A stretch of DNA of 64,000 bases from Clostridia bacterium (GTDB lineage: Bacteria > Bacillota > Peptococcia > DRI-13 > UBA5745): positions 124,001 to 188,000 of the forward strand of contig JAHDPO010000004.1 of the NCBI GenBank assembly GCA_018434325.1, given 5' to 3'. Below, in pieces: positions 44,379-53,610 of this stretch. A program made the translations under genes and the position numbers. The stretch's first letter is position 1. Each line of letters opens with the position of its first letter. Below the pieces are notes generated by a model, which ran no database searches, had not been told where the DNA came from, and saw only the letters and a list, made by a program, of their open reading frames with translations.

Positions 44379-45791
44379 AAGCCGCCGTTCTATTACCTGG
44401 CGGGCAGATTCCTCCATGGAACGATAGGCAGCTATCACATCGGCTTCTTCCGTCATCCAATTGGTCATACAAACCCTGAGGGCCGGTTTATTTAAATAAG
44501 GCACATAATTGGAATAGGTAATACCCGCTTTTTGCACTTCACCGAGGATCTCTTTGATCAGATCCTCGGTGATTTTTTCCGGGTCCAGCTTCAAAGTAAA
44601 AGCAACGACATTGCTTCTGACTTCATTCAGCAGGCAAAAACAGTCGCTGCTTTTTATCATTTCCCCGTAAAGGCGGCACATAGCCACATTACGCCGGCAG
44701 ATATCGGCATAGCCGTCTTTACCGTAAGCCAGCATAGTGAACCAGGCGGGTAAGGCCCGCAGGCGGCGGGAACCCTCCGGCGTCAAATGGTGGTGTGGGG
44801 TGTTTTCGGAGGCGGCAGCGCCGGCAATCAGCTCATTCGTGAAGCTTTGATACTGCTCATGGCGATGACGGGTCAAAACCACAGCTCCGTCATAAGGCAC
44901 ATTCAGCCATTTATGGGTGTCCATGGTCAGAGAATCAGCATGAGCAAGCAGCCGGAAGCTTTCTTGCCATTCCGGCACGCAGGCCATTAAGCCGCCGAAG
45001 GCGCCGTCGATATGGAGCCAGAAGCCATATTGTTCCTTAAGCTCGGCAATCGCATTTAAATCATCAATATCGCCGCTATTGGCTGTGCCGATGTTGGCAA
45101 TGTAAATCAAAGGCCGGCTTTGATCTCTGGCGGCCAAATAATCCTTCAAGGCCTGGGTATCTACAGCTTCCCGGCCCGGCAGCAGGGGCAGGGCATGGAT
45201 ATGGCGGCCGAAGCCGGCCATCGAGGCGGCCTTATAGTTGGCGCCGTGAGTCAGGCCGGAAGCGATATCCGGACGGGGCAAGCCGTAAAGGCCTTCTTCG
45301 CTGGCGGAATGACCGCTTTGAGCGGCGGCCCATTGGCGGGCGCAGGTAAGAGCCACAAAGGCGCTGGTGGTGGCGCCGGAAACGAAAACACCCTGAAAGC
45401 TGGCCGGTAGTCCTAAAAGCTCCCGGATAAACTGCATGGCTTCCTGCTCAATTTGCCGGTCCAGGCTTCCCGGCTGGCCGAAAGCGTTTTGGTCAATCAA
45501 AGAGGTGTACCAATCACCGGCTAAGGCAGCAGGGGTGACGCCGCCGATCACGTAGCCGAAATAACGGGAGCCGGAACTGGCCGGTACCCAGGGCAGGTAA
45601 TGCTTGCGAAAAAAATTCTGAACTTTTTCGGCGCCCAGTCCTTCGGCAGGTAAAGCCGAGGCGGGAGCACCGGGAAAGCCGGGCTCGACCTTTTGTTTTG
45701 AACGTTTTGCCAAAAAAGCCAAAGCATCTTCATAGGTTTGGCGCAGGATCGATTCCTGCCGCTCTAAATCTTCTTTTAAAATGGGGTACAT
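44361..45791 (-). CDS. PLP-dependent group II decarboxylase
   Basis: 476 residues; GGGAGG 7 bases before the ATG. Fold-type I PLP enzyme of the aromatic/acidic amino acid decarboxylase group: VFVSGATTSAFVAL, WLHIDGAFGGL (PLP ring Asp) and Schiff-base Lys294 in TMDTHKWLNVPYDG. Cytosolic. The substrate (aromatic amino acid, glutamate or cysteine-like) cannot be decided. The last six codons (LILFCD) and the stop come from the adjoining repeat, so the C-terminus may have been altered by its insertion. Confidence 0.88.
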   Translation of the reverse strand: MYPILKEDLERQESILRQTYEDALAFLAKRSKQKVEPGFPGAPASALPAEGLGAEKVQNFFRKHYLPWVPASSGSRYFGYVIGGVTPAALAGDWYTSLIDQNAFGQPGSLDRQIEQEAMQFIRELLGLPASFQGVFVSGATTSAFVALTCARQWAAAQSGHSASEEGLYGLPRPDIASGLTHGANYKAASMAGFGRHIHALPLLPGREAVDTQALKDYLAARDQSRPLIYIANIGTANSGDIDDLNAIAELKEQYGFWLHIDGAFGGLMACVPEWQESFRLLAHADSLTMDTHKWLNVPYDGAVVLTRHRHEQYQSFTNELIAGAAASENTPHHHLTPEGSRRLRALPAWFTMLAYGKDGYADICRRNVAMCRLYGEMIKSSDCFCLLNEVRSNVVAFTLKLDPEKITEDLIKEILGEVQKAGITYSNYVPYLNKPALRVCMTNWMTEEADVIAAYRSMEESARQVIERRLILFCD

Positions 45792-45835
45792 GAAAAAACC
45801 TCCCGCCTTAGTAATGTAGCTATTTTATCACAAAA

Positions 45836-46558
45836 TCAGCTATATGGCGTATGCTTATATCTATCTTGATTTTTAGGATAGACTACTAACTGATTGTTGC
45901 TATCTAAAGTAGCATAAAATACTTGCTTGGGATTGGTAATACCCTGGGACAGCAGCTCACTGGACAGCCAATTTGCATCCAGACCGGCGTCCTTAAGATT
46001 TTCCTGCATTACTACACCATCCATGATTAAGGAAGGGCTGGGCGTATCCTGTTTGATTTGCAGGGCCATGTCCTCAGGGGTGAGCGGCCGGTTTTTGCTC
46101 TTTGGCAAAAAGCTGATTAAGCCGTTGGGTTCCATAATGGCATATTCCAGATCGCTGAGATTGAAATAACCGGCGCTTCTGCATTGGGAGAGGAAATCAT
46201 GGATGTCCACTTTGACTACTTTCATGTTTTTAGGCAGAAGCTGACCTTTAGCCATCAAAACAAGAGGGCTGCCGTTTAAATATCTTCTTACTTTTAAGTT
46301 TCTTAAAGTAACCAAAGAAATGCCTAAAGCAATCATTGAATAAACCACCATGGCAATGACAAAATAATGATAGGGTATTTCCCGCTCTACGGACATCTCC
46401 GCCGCTATAGAGCCAATGGAAATACCGATACAGTAGTCGAAATAGGTTAATTGAGAGATTTGCTTGTAACCCATGATTTTTGTTAAAAGAAACAGGATCA
46501 TTGCGGATACTACCGAGCGAATGAAAATATCCAGGATGCCAATAAAATATTCTTCCAC
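45836..46558 (-). CDS. YetF/DUF421-family membrane protein
   Basis: 240 residues from a GTG reading EEYFIGILDIFIRSVVSA, with GAGGGG 6 bases upstream; a longer ATG start at 46612 lacks a ribosome site. Three N-terminal membrane spans (KIMGYKQISQLTYFDYCIG between the first two), then two cytosolic/extracellular YetF domains with VLMAKGQLLPKNMK and DLEYAIMEPNGLISF. YetF proteins are linked to spore and envelope stability in Bacillus; biochemical function unknown. Separate from neighbours. Confidence 0.85.
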   Translation of the reverse strand: MEEYFIGILDIFIRSVVSAMILFLLTKIMGYKQISQLTYFDYCIGISIGSIAAEMSVEREIPYHYFVIAMVVYSMIALGISLVTLRNLKVRRYLNGSPLVLMAKGQLLPKNMKVVKVDIHDFLSQCRSAGYFNLSDLEYAIMEPNGLISFLPKSKNRPLTPEDMALQIKQDTPSPSLIMDGVVMQENLKDAGLDANWLSSELLSQGITNPKQVFYATLDSNNQLVVYPKNQDRYKHTPYS

Positions 46559-46638
46559 CGTTGGCCCCTCTTTCCCAAAGAATCCGCCAGCTTTATGCGT
46601 TATAGCGGTCATTCTATTATGGGTAAGGCAATAGATAG

Positions 46639-47589
46639 TTATTCATTGATTACAGGCAGTTTTTTTTCCATCCGGGCAAAGAAATCCACGGTATTTATAC
46701 CGGCAGCCCGGTTAAAGCGGCCCAAGGGCCGCAGGCAGTCCTGATTTCTGATCAGGATATTATAAATTTGGTGGGAACAGAGGGTCGCTTGAAAACCCAG
46801 CTCATCCAGAATAGGTAAAGCGTGTTCTTCCTGAATACCAAAGGGATAGGCGAAGCATAAAGCCGGTGTACCGCAAGCCGCCATCAGTTTTTTTTGGTTC
46901 AGTTCCAGATCTTCCGCTAAGCGCTGCTGATATTCTTTGACGCTTTCATTTTTTCTTTTTCCGATGCCTTGAAAATTACGGTTTTTCTGGTGTAAATCGT
47001 AGGTGTGATTGCCAAATTCGATAATGCCGCTTTCGCTCATTTCAATGATCTGATCCCAGGTCAAATAAGAGTAGCTTACGTTGTGATCGGAAGAGGCGCT
47101 CTCCTGGTCCGACAAAATGCCGATGATATTGATAACGGCTTTCATGTTATATTTTTTTAAAAGCGGCCAGGCATAAACGTAATTGCTCTCATAGCCGTCG
47201 TCAAAGGTGATCAATACCGGTTTTGGCGGCAGCTTTCCCTGATGATAAACAAAGTTAACGATTTCTTCCAGCGTTACCGCTTCATAGTTGTTTTTGACGA
47301 GATACTGCAAATCGTATTCAAACTGCCGGGGAGGAATGGCGTAAGGTCCCCAGTGATCTTCATTTTCATCGAGATGGTGGTAGAGCAGAACCGGTAAAGC
47401 TACTTGCTGCCGCAGATCTTCCGGACCCGCCGCCGCTCTTTTCGCACCGAAAAAGACGCTCTGATCCCAGCCGAGGCCGCCGATAATGTGAGTAAAACAG
47501 CAAAAAACAAGGAGCAGCAGAAGAAGAGAAAGTATGATTGCTCCGATTTTGGTAAATCTGTGTTTGCCGAATATAATAGCTAAGAACAC
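46639..47589 (-). CDS. Polysaccharide deacetylase family protein
   Basis: 316 residues from a GTG (VFLAIIFGKHRF) with AGGGGG before it; longer frames lack ribosome sites. One N-terminal membrane anchor (~12-34), then a NodB domain: PVLLYHHLDEN, PVLITFDDGYESNY (catalytic/metal Asp pair) and FGNHTYDLH (metal His pair). Predicted to act outside the membrane, removing N-acetyl groups from wall glycans or an exopolysaccharide. The operon neighbours give no substrate clue. Confidence 0.9.
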   Translation of the reverse strand: MFLAIIFGKHRFTKIGAIILSLLLLLLVFCCFTHIIGGLGWDQSVFFGAKRAAAGPEDLRQQVALPVLLYHHLDENEDHWGPYAIPPRQFEYDLQYLVKNNYEAVTLEEIVNFVYHQGKLPPKPVLITFDDGYESNYVYAWPLLKKYNMKAVINIIGILSDQESASSDHNVSYSYLTWDQIIEMSESGIIEFGNHTYDLHQKNRNFQGIGKRKNESVKEYQQRLAEDLELNQKKLMAACGTPALCFAYPFGIQEEHALPILDELGFQATLCSHQIYNILIRNQDCLRPLGRFNRAAGINTVDFFARMEKKLPVINE

Positions 47590-47637
47590 GTCGCCGCCCC
47601 CTCCCCAGTAAGATATGTGGCCGGAAGAAGAATAATG

Positions 47638-47666
47638 TTGCAACACATAGAAATAAGTGTTATACT
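47638..47666 (+). promoter_or_regulatory. Promoter of the rimP-nusA-infB operon
   Basis: TTGCAA, 17 bases, TATACT; gives a leader of ~190 bases. Confidence 0.72.
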
Positions 47667-47695
47667 TCTTATGTAGAATTTGGTATGTTTGCAAA

Positions 47696-47744
47696 GAGAG
47701 TGGGCCTCCCCACTCTTTCGTTTGTAAATGGGCATTCCACTCTC
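47696..47744 (+). promoter_or_regulatory. Alternative hairpins in the rimP-nusA leader
   Basis: GAGAGTGG (47696-47703) can pair with CCACTCTT (47710-47717) or, perfectly, with CCACTCTC (47737-47744). The two pairings exclude each other, as in attenuators. Confidence 0.4.
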
Positions 47745-47811
47745 ATAAAAGCGGGACGTTCCTCCTGATGAGGGGGCGTTGCGTGCCGTTTTATTATAAG
47801 AAGAAAAAATA

Positions 47812-47845
47812 ATACTATTGCCGGATTAAAATCCGGCAACAGTAT
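47812..47845 (+). repeat. Single-arm relative of the four-way-junction repeat
   Basis: ATACTATTGCCGG...CCGGCAACAGTAT: the same ATACT/AGTAT ends as the larger copies, but closing one hairpin only. Confidence 0.6.
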
Positions 47846-47862
47846 AAGGCGGAGGGTTCGGG

Positions 47863-48342
47863 TTGAAGGATAAGCTAGCAGAAAAAATCCAGGAGAAAGC
47901 GTTGCCGATTATCCGGGAGCTGGGTTATGATCTGGCGGATATGGAGCTGGTTAAAGAAGGAGCTAATTGGTATCTCCGTTTTTTTATCGAGCATCTCGAT
48001 GCTGAGCAAATAGTGGATATCGATGATTGCCAGAAGGTCAGCGAAAGGCTTTCCGATTGGCTGGACGAAACGGACCCTATACCCCAGGCTTATTTTTTAG
48101 AGGTATCTTCACCGGGCATTGAGCGGCCTTTAAAGAAAGAGCAGGATTTTATTCGATTTAAGGGCAGTTTGGTGGAAGTGAGTTTGTTTGCTCCTTTCCA
48201 GGGCAAAAAAACCTATGTGGGCTCTTTAGGAGACGTATCAGACAAAGAATTGATCCTGGGACAGGATGACCGGGATTTAACCATACCAAGGGAAATGATC
48301 GCAAATATCCATTTATATTGGGATGAAAATGAGGAGGGATGA
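47863..48342 (+). CDS. rimP: Ribosome maturation factor RimP
   Basis: 159 residues; TTG start with GGCGGAGGG upstream. Two-domain RimP: MELVKEGANWYLRFFIE, DIDDCQKVSERLSDWLDE and EVSSPGIERPLKKEQDF. Needed for 30S maturation. First gene of the conserved rimP-nusA-ylxR-ylxQ-infB operon, preceded by a long leader containing hairpins. Confidence 0.96.
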   Translation: MKDKLAEKIQEKALPIIRELGYDLADMELVKEGANWYLRFFIEHLDAEQIVDIDDCQKVSERLSDWLDETDPIPQAYFLEVSSPGIERPLKKEQDFIRFKGSLVEVSLFAPFQGKKTYVGSLGDVSDKELILGQDDRDLTIPREMIANIHLYWDENEEG

Positions 48343-48349
48343 GAGGGCA

Positions 48350-49492
48350 ATGAATAGTGAGCTGTTGTCTGCGCTGAAGGACCTGGAAAAAGAGAGAGGT
48401 ATTGATTTTAATGTTTTGGTGGATGCCATAGAGGCAGCCTTGATTTCTGCTTATAAGAAGAATTTTGGAGCTTCCCAGAACGTAAGGGTTCATATTGACC
48501 GGGAGACCGGCGAGTTTAAGGTCTTTACCCGCAAGACCGTTGTGGAAGCAGTGATGGATTCCAAAGCGGAAATCAGCCTGGAGGATGCCAGGAAGGAGCG
48601 GCCGGATTACGAGCTGGAGGACGTCATCGAATATGAAGTGACGCCGAAGGATTTCGGCCGTATTGCCGCTCAGACCGCCAAACAGGTAGTAGTGCAGCGT
48701 ATTCGGGAAGCCGAGAGGGATATGATTTTTGACAAGTACTACAGTCAGAAAGGCGATATCATCACCGGCATCATCCACCGCTGTGAAAACCGCAACGTTT
48801 ATATCGATATGGGCAATACGGAAGTATGTCTTGGGCCTAATGAACAGATGCCGGGAGAAAACTATGTCCCCGGTATGCGGATTAAGGCCTATATTATTGA
48901 TGTGAAGAAAACGACGAAGGGGCCTCAGATTCAGGTTTCCCGCACCCATCCCGGATTTTTGGAGCGCCTTTTTGAGCTGGAGGTACCGGAAATCCAGGAC
49001 GGTACCATCGAGGTTAAATCCGTTGCCAGGGAAGCCGGTTTTCGTTCCAAGATCGCCGTCTGGTCGGAAAACGACAATGTCGATGCTTTGGGCGCTTGCG
49101 TAGGGCCGAAAGGCATGCGGGTTCAGGCTATTGTCAATGAGCTGCGGGGCGAGAAAATCGACATCATCAAATGGAATGAAGAGCCGGCCGAGTTCATTGC
49201 CAGCGCCTTGAGCCCGGCGAAAGTCGTATCCGTAGAGGTTTGGGACGGCGAAAAAGGAGCTCAGGTAGTGGTGCCGGATTATCAGCTGTCTCTGGCTATC
49301 GGCAAGGAAGGCCAAAATGCCAGGCTGGCTGCCAAGCTTACCGGCTGGAAGATCGATATTAAAAGCGAAAGTCAAATGAATCAGGCGCTTAATATTTTGC
49401 AGGAATCCGGTGAAGGCGCCGAGGAAGACGAAGGGCTTTGGGAAGAAGAGGCTTGGCAGGAAGAGACGGAGAGCCCTGAAGTAGAGCAGTAA
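48350..49492 (+). CDS. nusA: Transcription termination/antitermination factor NusA
   Basis: 380 residues from MNSELLSALKDLEKERGI (ribosome site GAGAGGG). NusA N-terminal RNA-polymerase-binding domain, S1 domain (~135-200, GDIITGIIHRCENRNVYIDM), KH1/KH2 (VDALGACVGPKGMRVQAIV; LAIGKEGQNARLAAKLTGWK) and a short acidic tail. No AR repeats, as usual for Firmicutes. Modulates pausing and termination. Confidence 0.98.
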   Translation: MNSELLSALKDLEKERGIDFNVLVDAIEAALISAYKKNFGASQNVRVHIDRETGEFKVFTRKTVVEAVMDSKAEISLEDARKERPDYELEDVIEYEVTPKDFGRIAAQTAKQVVVQRIREAERDMIFDKYYSQKGDIITGIIHRCENRNVYIDMGNTEVCLGPNEQMPGENYVPGMRIKAYIIDVKKTTKGPQIQVSRTHPGFLERLFELEVPEIQDGTIEVKSVAREAGFRSKIAVWSENDNVDALGACVGPKGMRVQAIVNELRGEKIDIIKWNEEPAEFIASALSPAKVVSVEVWDGEKGAQVVVPDYQLSLAIGKEGQNARLAAKLTGWKIDIKSESQMNQALNILQESGEGAEEDEGLWEEEAWQEETESPEVEQ

Positions 49493-49509
49493 AAGGAGGC
49501 GAAGGTTTG

Positions 49510-49785
49510 ATGGCTCAAAAACGAATACCTCTCAGGATGTGCGCCATCTGCCGGCAGCAGTTTCCTAAACGAGAACTGATTCGCTTGGTAAAGAATGCCG
49601 AAGGCCAGGTTTCTTTGGATGAGACAGGCAAAAAACCGGGCCGGGGACTATATGTCTGCCAGAGCAAGGACTGCCTGGCCCAGGCCCTCAAGGGCGGCCG
49701 GCTGGATAAGGCGGCAGGAACCAGGATCGACGCCGATATATTATCAAAGCTGAAGGAAAAGGTGGATCATGAGCCTGAATCCTAA
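49510..49785 (+). CDS. ylxR: YlxR/RnpM family RNA-binding protein
   Basis: 91 residues; ATG with AAAAGGAGG upstream (TTG one codon earlier possible). RIPLRMCAICRQQFPKRELI and GKKPGRGLYVC are the DUF448 motifs. In B. subtilis this protein modulates RNase P. Overlaps the next gene by 17 bases. Confidence 0.95.
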   Translation: MAQKRIPLRMCAICRQQFPKRELIRLVKNAEGQVSLDETGKKPGRGLYVCQSKDCLAQALKGGRLDKAAGTRIDADILSKLKEKVDHEPES

Positions 49786-50089
49786 AATCGCCGCCTTGAT
49801 CGGTTTCGCTGCCAAAAGCGGCAAACTGCTTCTCGGCACCTACTCGGTGGAAGAAGGCATACGGCGCCAGCGGGCCAAACTGGTCCTGGCGGCCACGGAT
49901 ACAAATCCTAAGCGGATGGAGATACTTAAGCTATGGTGCAGGGATATGGAGATCCCATTCTTATCCGTAGGGACGAAAGAAGATTACGGTGTTTTACTGC
50001 GAAAAAAACCTTTAGGATTATTAGCTTTAACGGAGGAGCAGATGGCCTTGGGGGTCATGAAAGCAGCAAAAGCCAACGGAGGTGATTGA
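49769..50089 (+). CDS. ylxQ: L7Ae-family ribosomal protein YlxQ
   Basis: 106 residues of the L7Ae/L30e fold: KIAALIGFAAKSGKLLLGTY, then AKLVLAATDTNPKR. Such proteins bind kink-turn RNA. Overlaps ylxR by 17 bases and ends exactly where infB begins. Confidence 0.93.
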   Translation: MSLNPKIAALIGFAAKSGKLLLGTYSVEEGIRRQRAKLVLAATDTNPKRMEILKLWCRDMEIPFLSVGTKEDYGVLLRKKPLGLLALTEEQMALGVMKAAKANGGD

Positions 50090-53000
50090 ATGGCTACTAT
50101 TCGGGTATACGAATTAGCAAAAGAAATGGACATGAACAGCAAGGTCTTGTTGGAAACCATGATTGAGTTGGGCCTGCCCATGAAAAATCATATGAGTACG
50201 ATACCAGGTAACGAGGTGAATCGGATTAAAGCTATGGTACTGAAACATTTGGGAGATCCCAATGCCGAGCCTATACCAAGGCCCGTAGAAAAGAAAGAAA
50301 AGCCCCCGCTGGCGGGCTTAAAGAATCGCCCCGCTCTGAGAGAACAGGGGTTTAATCAAGGGCAGCCTCAGACCGGCACTGCCGGCAGCGCCGCCAACGT
50401 CAATACCAATACTAATACTAATATTAATGTCGGCCACGGCGGGCCGGCGGCAGCCGGCGGCGGTCAGCGTCCCGCCGGCAGCTTTAACGGCGCCAGGCCC
50501 GTAGCAACCGGGACCCAGCCGGTTCCCGCCGCCAGAAGCCGGCAGCCCGGCGACAGCATCAGCCCCCAGGAAGCACAAGCCACGGCCAGGAGCTTTGCCG
50601 CCGACAAGCAGAGAAGCGCCGGCCCAGGCAACCGTGGCTTCACCCCTGCCGGACAGCCTGGCGGCCAGTCCGCACCACAAGGACAAAGGCCGCCTGCATC
50701 CGCCCAGGGACAAAGGCCGCCGCAGCAGCAACAGCGCAGCACCATGGGTCAGGGCGGTCAGGGTGGCCAGGGCAATCAAGGAGGTCAGGGCGGTCAGGGC
50801 CAGCGTCAGGGTTTTGACCAGGGCAGAGGCCGCAATCAGGGGCCCAGGCCTGCCGATCAAGGCAATAGGCCCGCCGGCAAACCCATGGGTCAAGGCCAGA
50901 ACAGGCAGCCCGGCGGCGTTCAGTCTGCGGAGCAAGGCCAGCATCAAGGACAGCACCAGGTTCAGAGTCAAAACCAGGGACAAAACCAGGTTCAGGGCCA
51001 GAGTCATGGACATCAGGGACCTGGGCAGAATCAAGGCCAGAATCAAGGCCGCAAACCGGGCCAGGGCGGGCGTTTTGCCGGTCAGGGTCAAGGTCAGGGC
51101 CAGGGCCGCAACAATACCGATAAATATACGCAAGTCCCGGCTGGAACGCAGCAGCAGAAGCCCCGCCGTCCGGGGACGCCTGTAGACAATCGCGCCAAAG
51201 GCTTTAATAAAGGGCCGAAAGCCCCGACTATCGGCCGGGATACCGCCGATCAGCTGACTCATTTGGGCTCGGCTACGGAAGAAGACAGCCGTTTTCTCAA
51301 CAAGGTTGAAAATGCCGTGGGTGAAAAAGCTTACGATAGAGGAGGTATTTCTCGGACTCCCACCCGTAAGCAGACACGTCCTGAGGATATAAGAAACAAC
51401 CGCGGCAAGGGCAGAGGCGGCCGTGATCGGGGCAAGCCCCAGCGGCCGGAGCCGGTTCCTGTGGTCATTAAAAACATCACGCTGGAAGGCCCCACTACCG
51501 TTATGGAGTTTGCCCACCTTTTGGGCCGCAAAACGGGAGATATCATCAAGAAGCTGATCTCTTTGGGGGTCATGGCCAATATCAATCAAGAGCTGGATAT
51601 GGATACCTTGATCCTTTTGGGTCAGGAGTTTGGCACCCAGGTGGAGGCCAAGATTACGAAAGAGGATATCCTGATTGCCGCAGAAGAGGCTGATGATCCG
51701 GCAAGTCTTAAGGAGAGGCCGCCGGTAGTGACCATCATGGGCCACGTCGATCATGGTAAAACCTCTCTGCTGGATGCTATCCGCCAAGCCAATGTGCAGG
51801 CTTCCGAGGCCGGCGGTATTACTCAGCATATCGGCGCTTATCAGGTAGAGATCAATAATCGTAAAATCACCTTTTTGGATACGCCGGGCCATGAAGCTTT
51901 CACCGCTATGCGGGCCAGAGGCGCTCAATGCACCGATATCGCCATATTGGTGGTGGCTGCCGACGACGGCGTTATGCCTCAGACCGTAGAAGCAATCAAC
52001 CATGCCAAAGGGGCTAATGTACCGATCATCGTAGCCGTCAACAAGATTGACAAGGAAGGGGCCAATCCCGAGCGGATCAAGCAGGAGCTGACGGAGCACG
52101 GCTTGGTTACCGAAGACTGGGGCGGCGAAACAATATTTGCGGAGGTATCCGCCAAAACCAGGCAGGGTATCGATCAATTGCTGGAGATGATTCTGCTGGT
52201 AGCGGATATGGGCGATTTAAAAGCCAATCCCGACCGCAAAGCCAAAGGCGTAGTCGTCGAGGCTAAATTGGATAAAGGCAGAGGCCCTGTGGCTACGGTG
52301 CTGGTGCAAAACGGTACTTTGGAAACAGGAGATTTCCTGATTGCCGGTACGGCCCAAGGCCGGGTCCGGGCCATGAATGACGAGCGGGGCAGGCAGCTGA
52401 AGAAGGCCGGTCCTTCCACGCCGGTGGAAATTGTCGGTTTATCGGAAGTGCCTCAGGCCGGCGACATTTTCCAGGCTGTGTCCGATGAGCGTCTGGCTAA
52501 ACAGATTGCCAGCGAAAGAATGGCGGTCAAACGGGAGGAAGTTATCCATTCCCGGAGCCGTATATCGCTGGATGATTTGTTTGCTCAGATCCAAACCGGT
52601 GAAGTCAAGGATCTCAATATTATTATCAAGGCTGACGTTCAGGGTTCTATCGAAGCCCTAAAGTCCTCGTTGGAAAAACTGTCCAACGACGAGGTCAGGG
52701 TGCAGACCATCCACCAGGCCGTAGGCGGCATTACCGAGGCTGACGTAGACTTTGCTTCCGCTTCCAATGCCATTATTTTGGGCTTTAATGTGCGGCCGGA
52801 TGTTAATGCCAGAAAAGCCGCCGAAGCAAACCAAGTGGATATCCGTCTGTACCGGGTGATTTACAATGCCATTGAGGATGTCAAATCTGCTCTTTCCGGC
52901 CTTTTGAAACCGGAGATTAGAGAATCAGTGATCGGCCGGGCGGAGGTTCGCCAAATCATCAAAGTGCCCAAGGTGGGAGCTATCGCCGGCTGTTATATTT

Positions 53001-53221
53001 TGGAAGGCAAGATTACCCGGGGCTGTCAAGTCAGGGTGATCCGGGACAATATCGTTATTTTTGAAGGTCATTTAGGCTCTTTGCGCCGCTTTAAAGACGA
53101 CGTTAAGGAAGTAGCCACAAACTTTGAATGCGGTATTGGTATTGACCGGTTTAACGACTTCCAAATGGGGGATAATATCGAAGGCTTTATCATGGAGGAG
53201 ATCAAGCGGGAATTGACTTGA
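50090..53221 (+). CDS. infB: Translation initiation factor IF-2 with long low-complexity region
   Basis: 1043 residues, ~330 longer than B. subtilis IF-2. N-terminal IF2N motif ([21 protein letters not shown]), then a disordered stretch (~88-375) made largely of Gly-Gln-Asn repeats such as [16 protein letters not shown], a second IF2N domain (~455-510), G domain with [14 protein letters not shown] (551-564), DTPGHEA and NKID, and C-terminal domains II-IV. Positions fMet-tRNA on the 30S subunit. CGGAGGTG precedes the ATG. Confidence 0.98.
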   Translation: MATIRVYELAKEMDMNSKVLLETMIELGLPMKNHMSTIPGNEVNRIKAMVLKHLGDPNAEPIPRPVEKKEKPPLAGLKNRPALREQGFNQGQPQTGTAGSAANVNTNTNTNINVGHGGPAAAGGGQRPAGSFNGARPVATGTQPVPAARSRQPGDSISPQEAQATARSFAADKQRSAGPGNRGFTPAGQPGGQSAPQGQRPPASAQGQRPPQQQQRSTMGQGGQGGQGNQGGQGGQGQRQGFDQGRGRNQGPRPADQGNRPAGKPMGQGQNRQPGGVQSAEQGQHQGQHQVQSQNQGQNQVQGQSHGHQGPGQNQGQNQGRKPGQGGRFAGQGQGQGQGRNNTDKYTQVPAGTQQQKPRRPGTPVDNRAKGFNKGPKAPTIGRDTADQLTHLGSATEEDSRFLNKVENAVGEKAYDRGGISRTPTRKQTRPEDIRNNRGKGRGGRDRGKPQRPEPVPVVIKNITLEGPTTVMEFAHLLGRKTGDIIKKLISLGVMANINQELDMDTLILLGQEFGTQVEAKITKEDILIAAEEADDPASLKERPPVVTIMGHVDHGKTSLLDAIRQANVQASEAGGITQHIGAYQVEINNRKITFLDTPGHEAFTAMRARGAQCTDIAILVVAADDGVMPQTVEAINHAKGANVPIIVAVNKIDKEGANPERIKQELTEHGLVTEDWGGETIFAEVSAKTRQGIDQLLEMILLVADMGDLKANPDRKAKGVVVEAKLDKGRGPVATVLVQNGTLETGDFLIAGTAQGRVRAMNDERGRQLKKAGPSTPVEIVGLSEVPQAGDIFQAVSDERLAKQIASERMAVKREEVIHSRSRISLDDLFAQIQTGEVKDLNIIIKADVQGSIEALKSSLEKLSNDEVRVQTIHQAVGGITEADVDFASASNAIILGFNVRPDVNARKAAEANQVDIRLYRVIYNAIEDVKSALSGLLKPEIRESVIGRAEVRQIIKVPKVGAIAGCYILEGKITRGCQVRVIRDNIVIFEGHLGSLRRFKDDVKEVATNFECGIGIDRFNDFQMGDNIEGFIMEEIKRELT

Positions 53222-53247
53222 TGCTTCCAGAAAGGAAGGTTGGCGCT

Positions 53248-53610
53248 ATGACTTCTCATCGCAAAGACAGAGTGGCCGAGGAGATCAAAAGAGAGCTGTC
53301 GGAAATTATCCGGGAGGATATGAAAGATCCCAGAGTCAGAGGCGGGCTGGTCAGTGTTACCCATGTGGAGGTTAGCCGGGATATCAGCGCTGCTACTATA
53401 TATTTGAGCTGTCTGGGCAATACCGAAGAGCAAGCCCATGTTGTTAAGGCTTTCAAGCAAGCCGGCGGCTTTATCCGGGGAGAGCTGGCCAATCGCCTGA
53501 ATTTGCGGTTTACACCGGAATTGACTTTCCGCTCGGATCAATCCATTCAAATGGGGGCCAGGATCAACGAGTTATTGAACCAGCAGGCCCGCGAAGGGAA
53601 AGAATCATGA
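53248..53610 (+). CDS. rbfA: Ribosome-binding factor A
   Basis: 120 residues from MTSHRKDRVAEEIKRELSEI (AAAGGAAGG 8 bases upstream; the longer frame is rejected). KH-like fold with SVTHVEVSRDISAATIYLS and LRFTPELTFRSDQS. Cold-shock 30S assembly factor. Overlaps nrnA by 4 bases. Confidence 0.97.
   Translation: MTSHRKDRVAEEIKRELSEIIREDMKDPRVRGGLVSVTHVEVSRDISAATIYLSCLGNTEEQAHVVKAFKQAGGFIRGELANRLNLRFTPELTFRSDQSIQMGARINELLNQQAREGKES

Noticed and set aside
48158-49375. 405-codon minus-strand frame over rimP-nusA
   Set aside because: Shadow of two clearly conserved genes; no recognisable domain.
50740-51120. CRISPR-like short repeats
   Set aside because: The repeats are in-frame Gly-Gln codons of infB without uniform spacers.
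50318-52177. 619-codon open frame on the minus strand
   Set aside because: It is antisense to the infB repeat region; the low-complexity Gly/Gln codons simply lack stops on the other strand, and there is no ribosome site.
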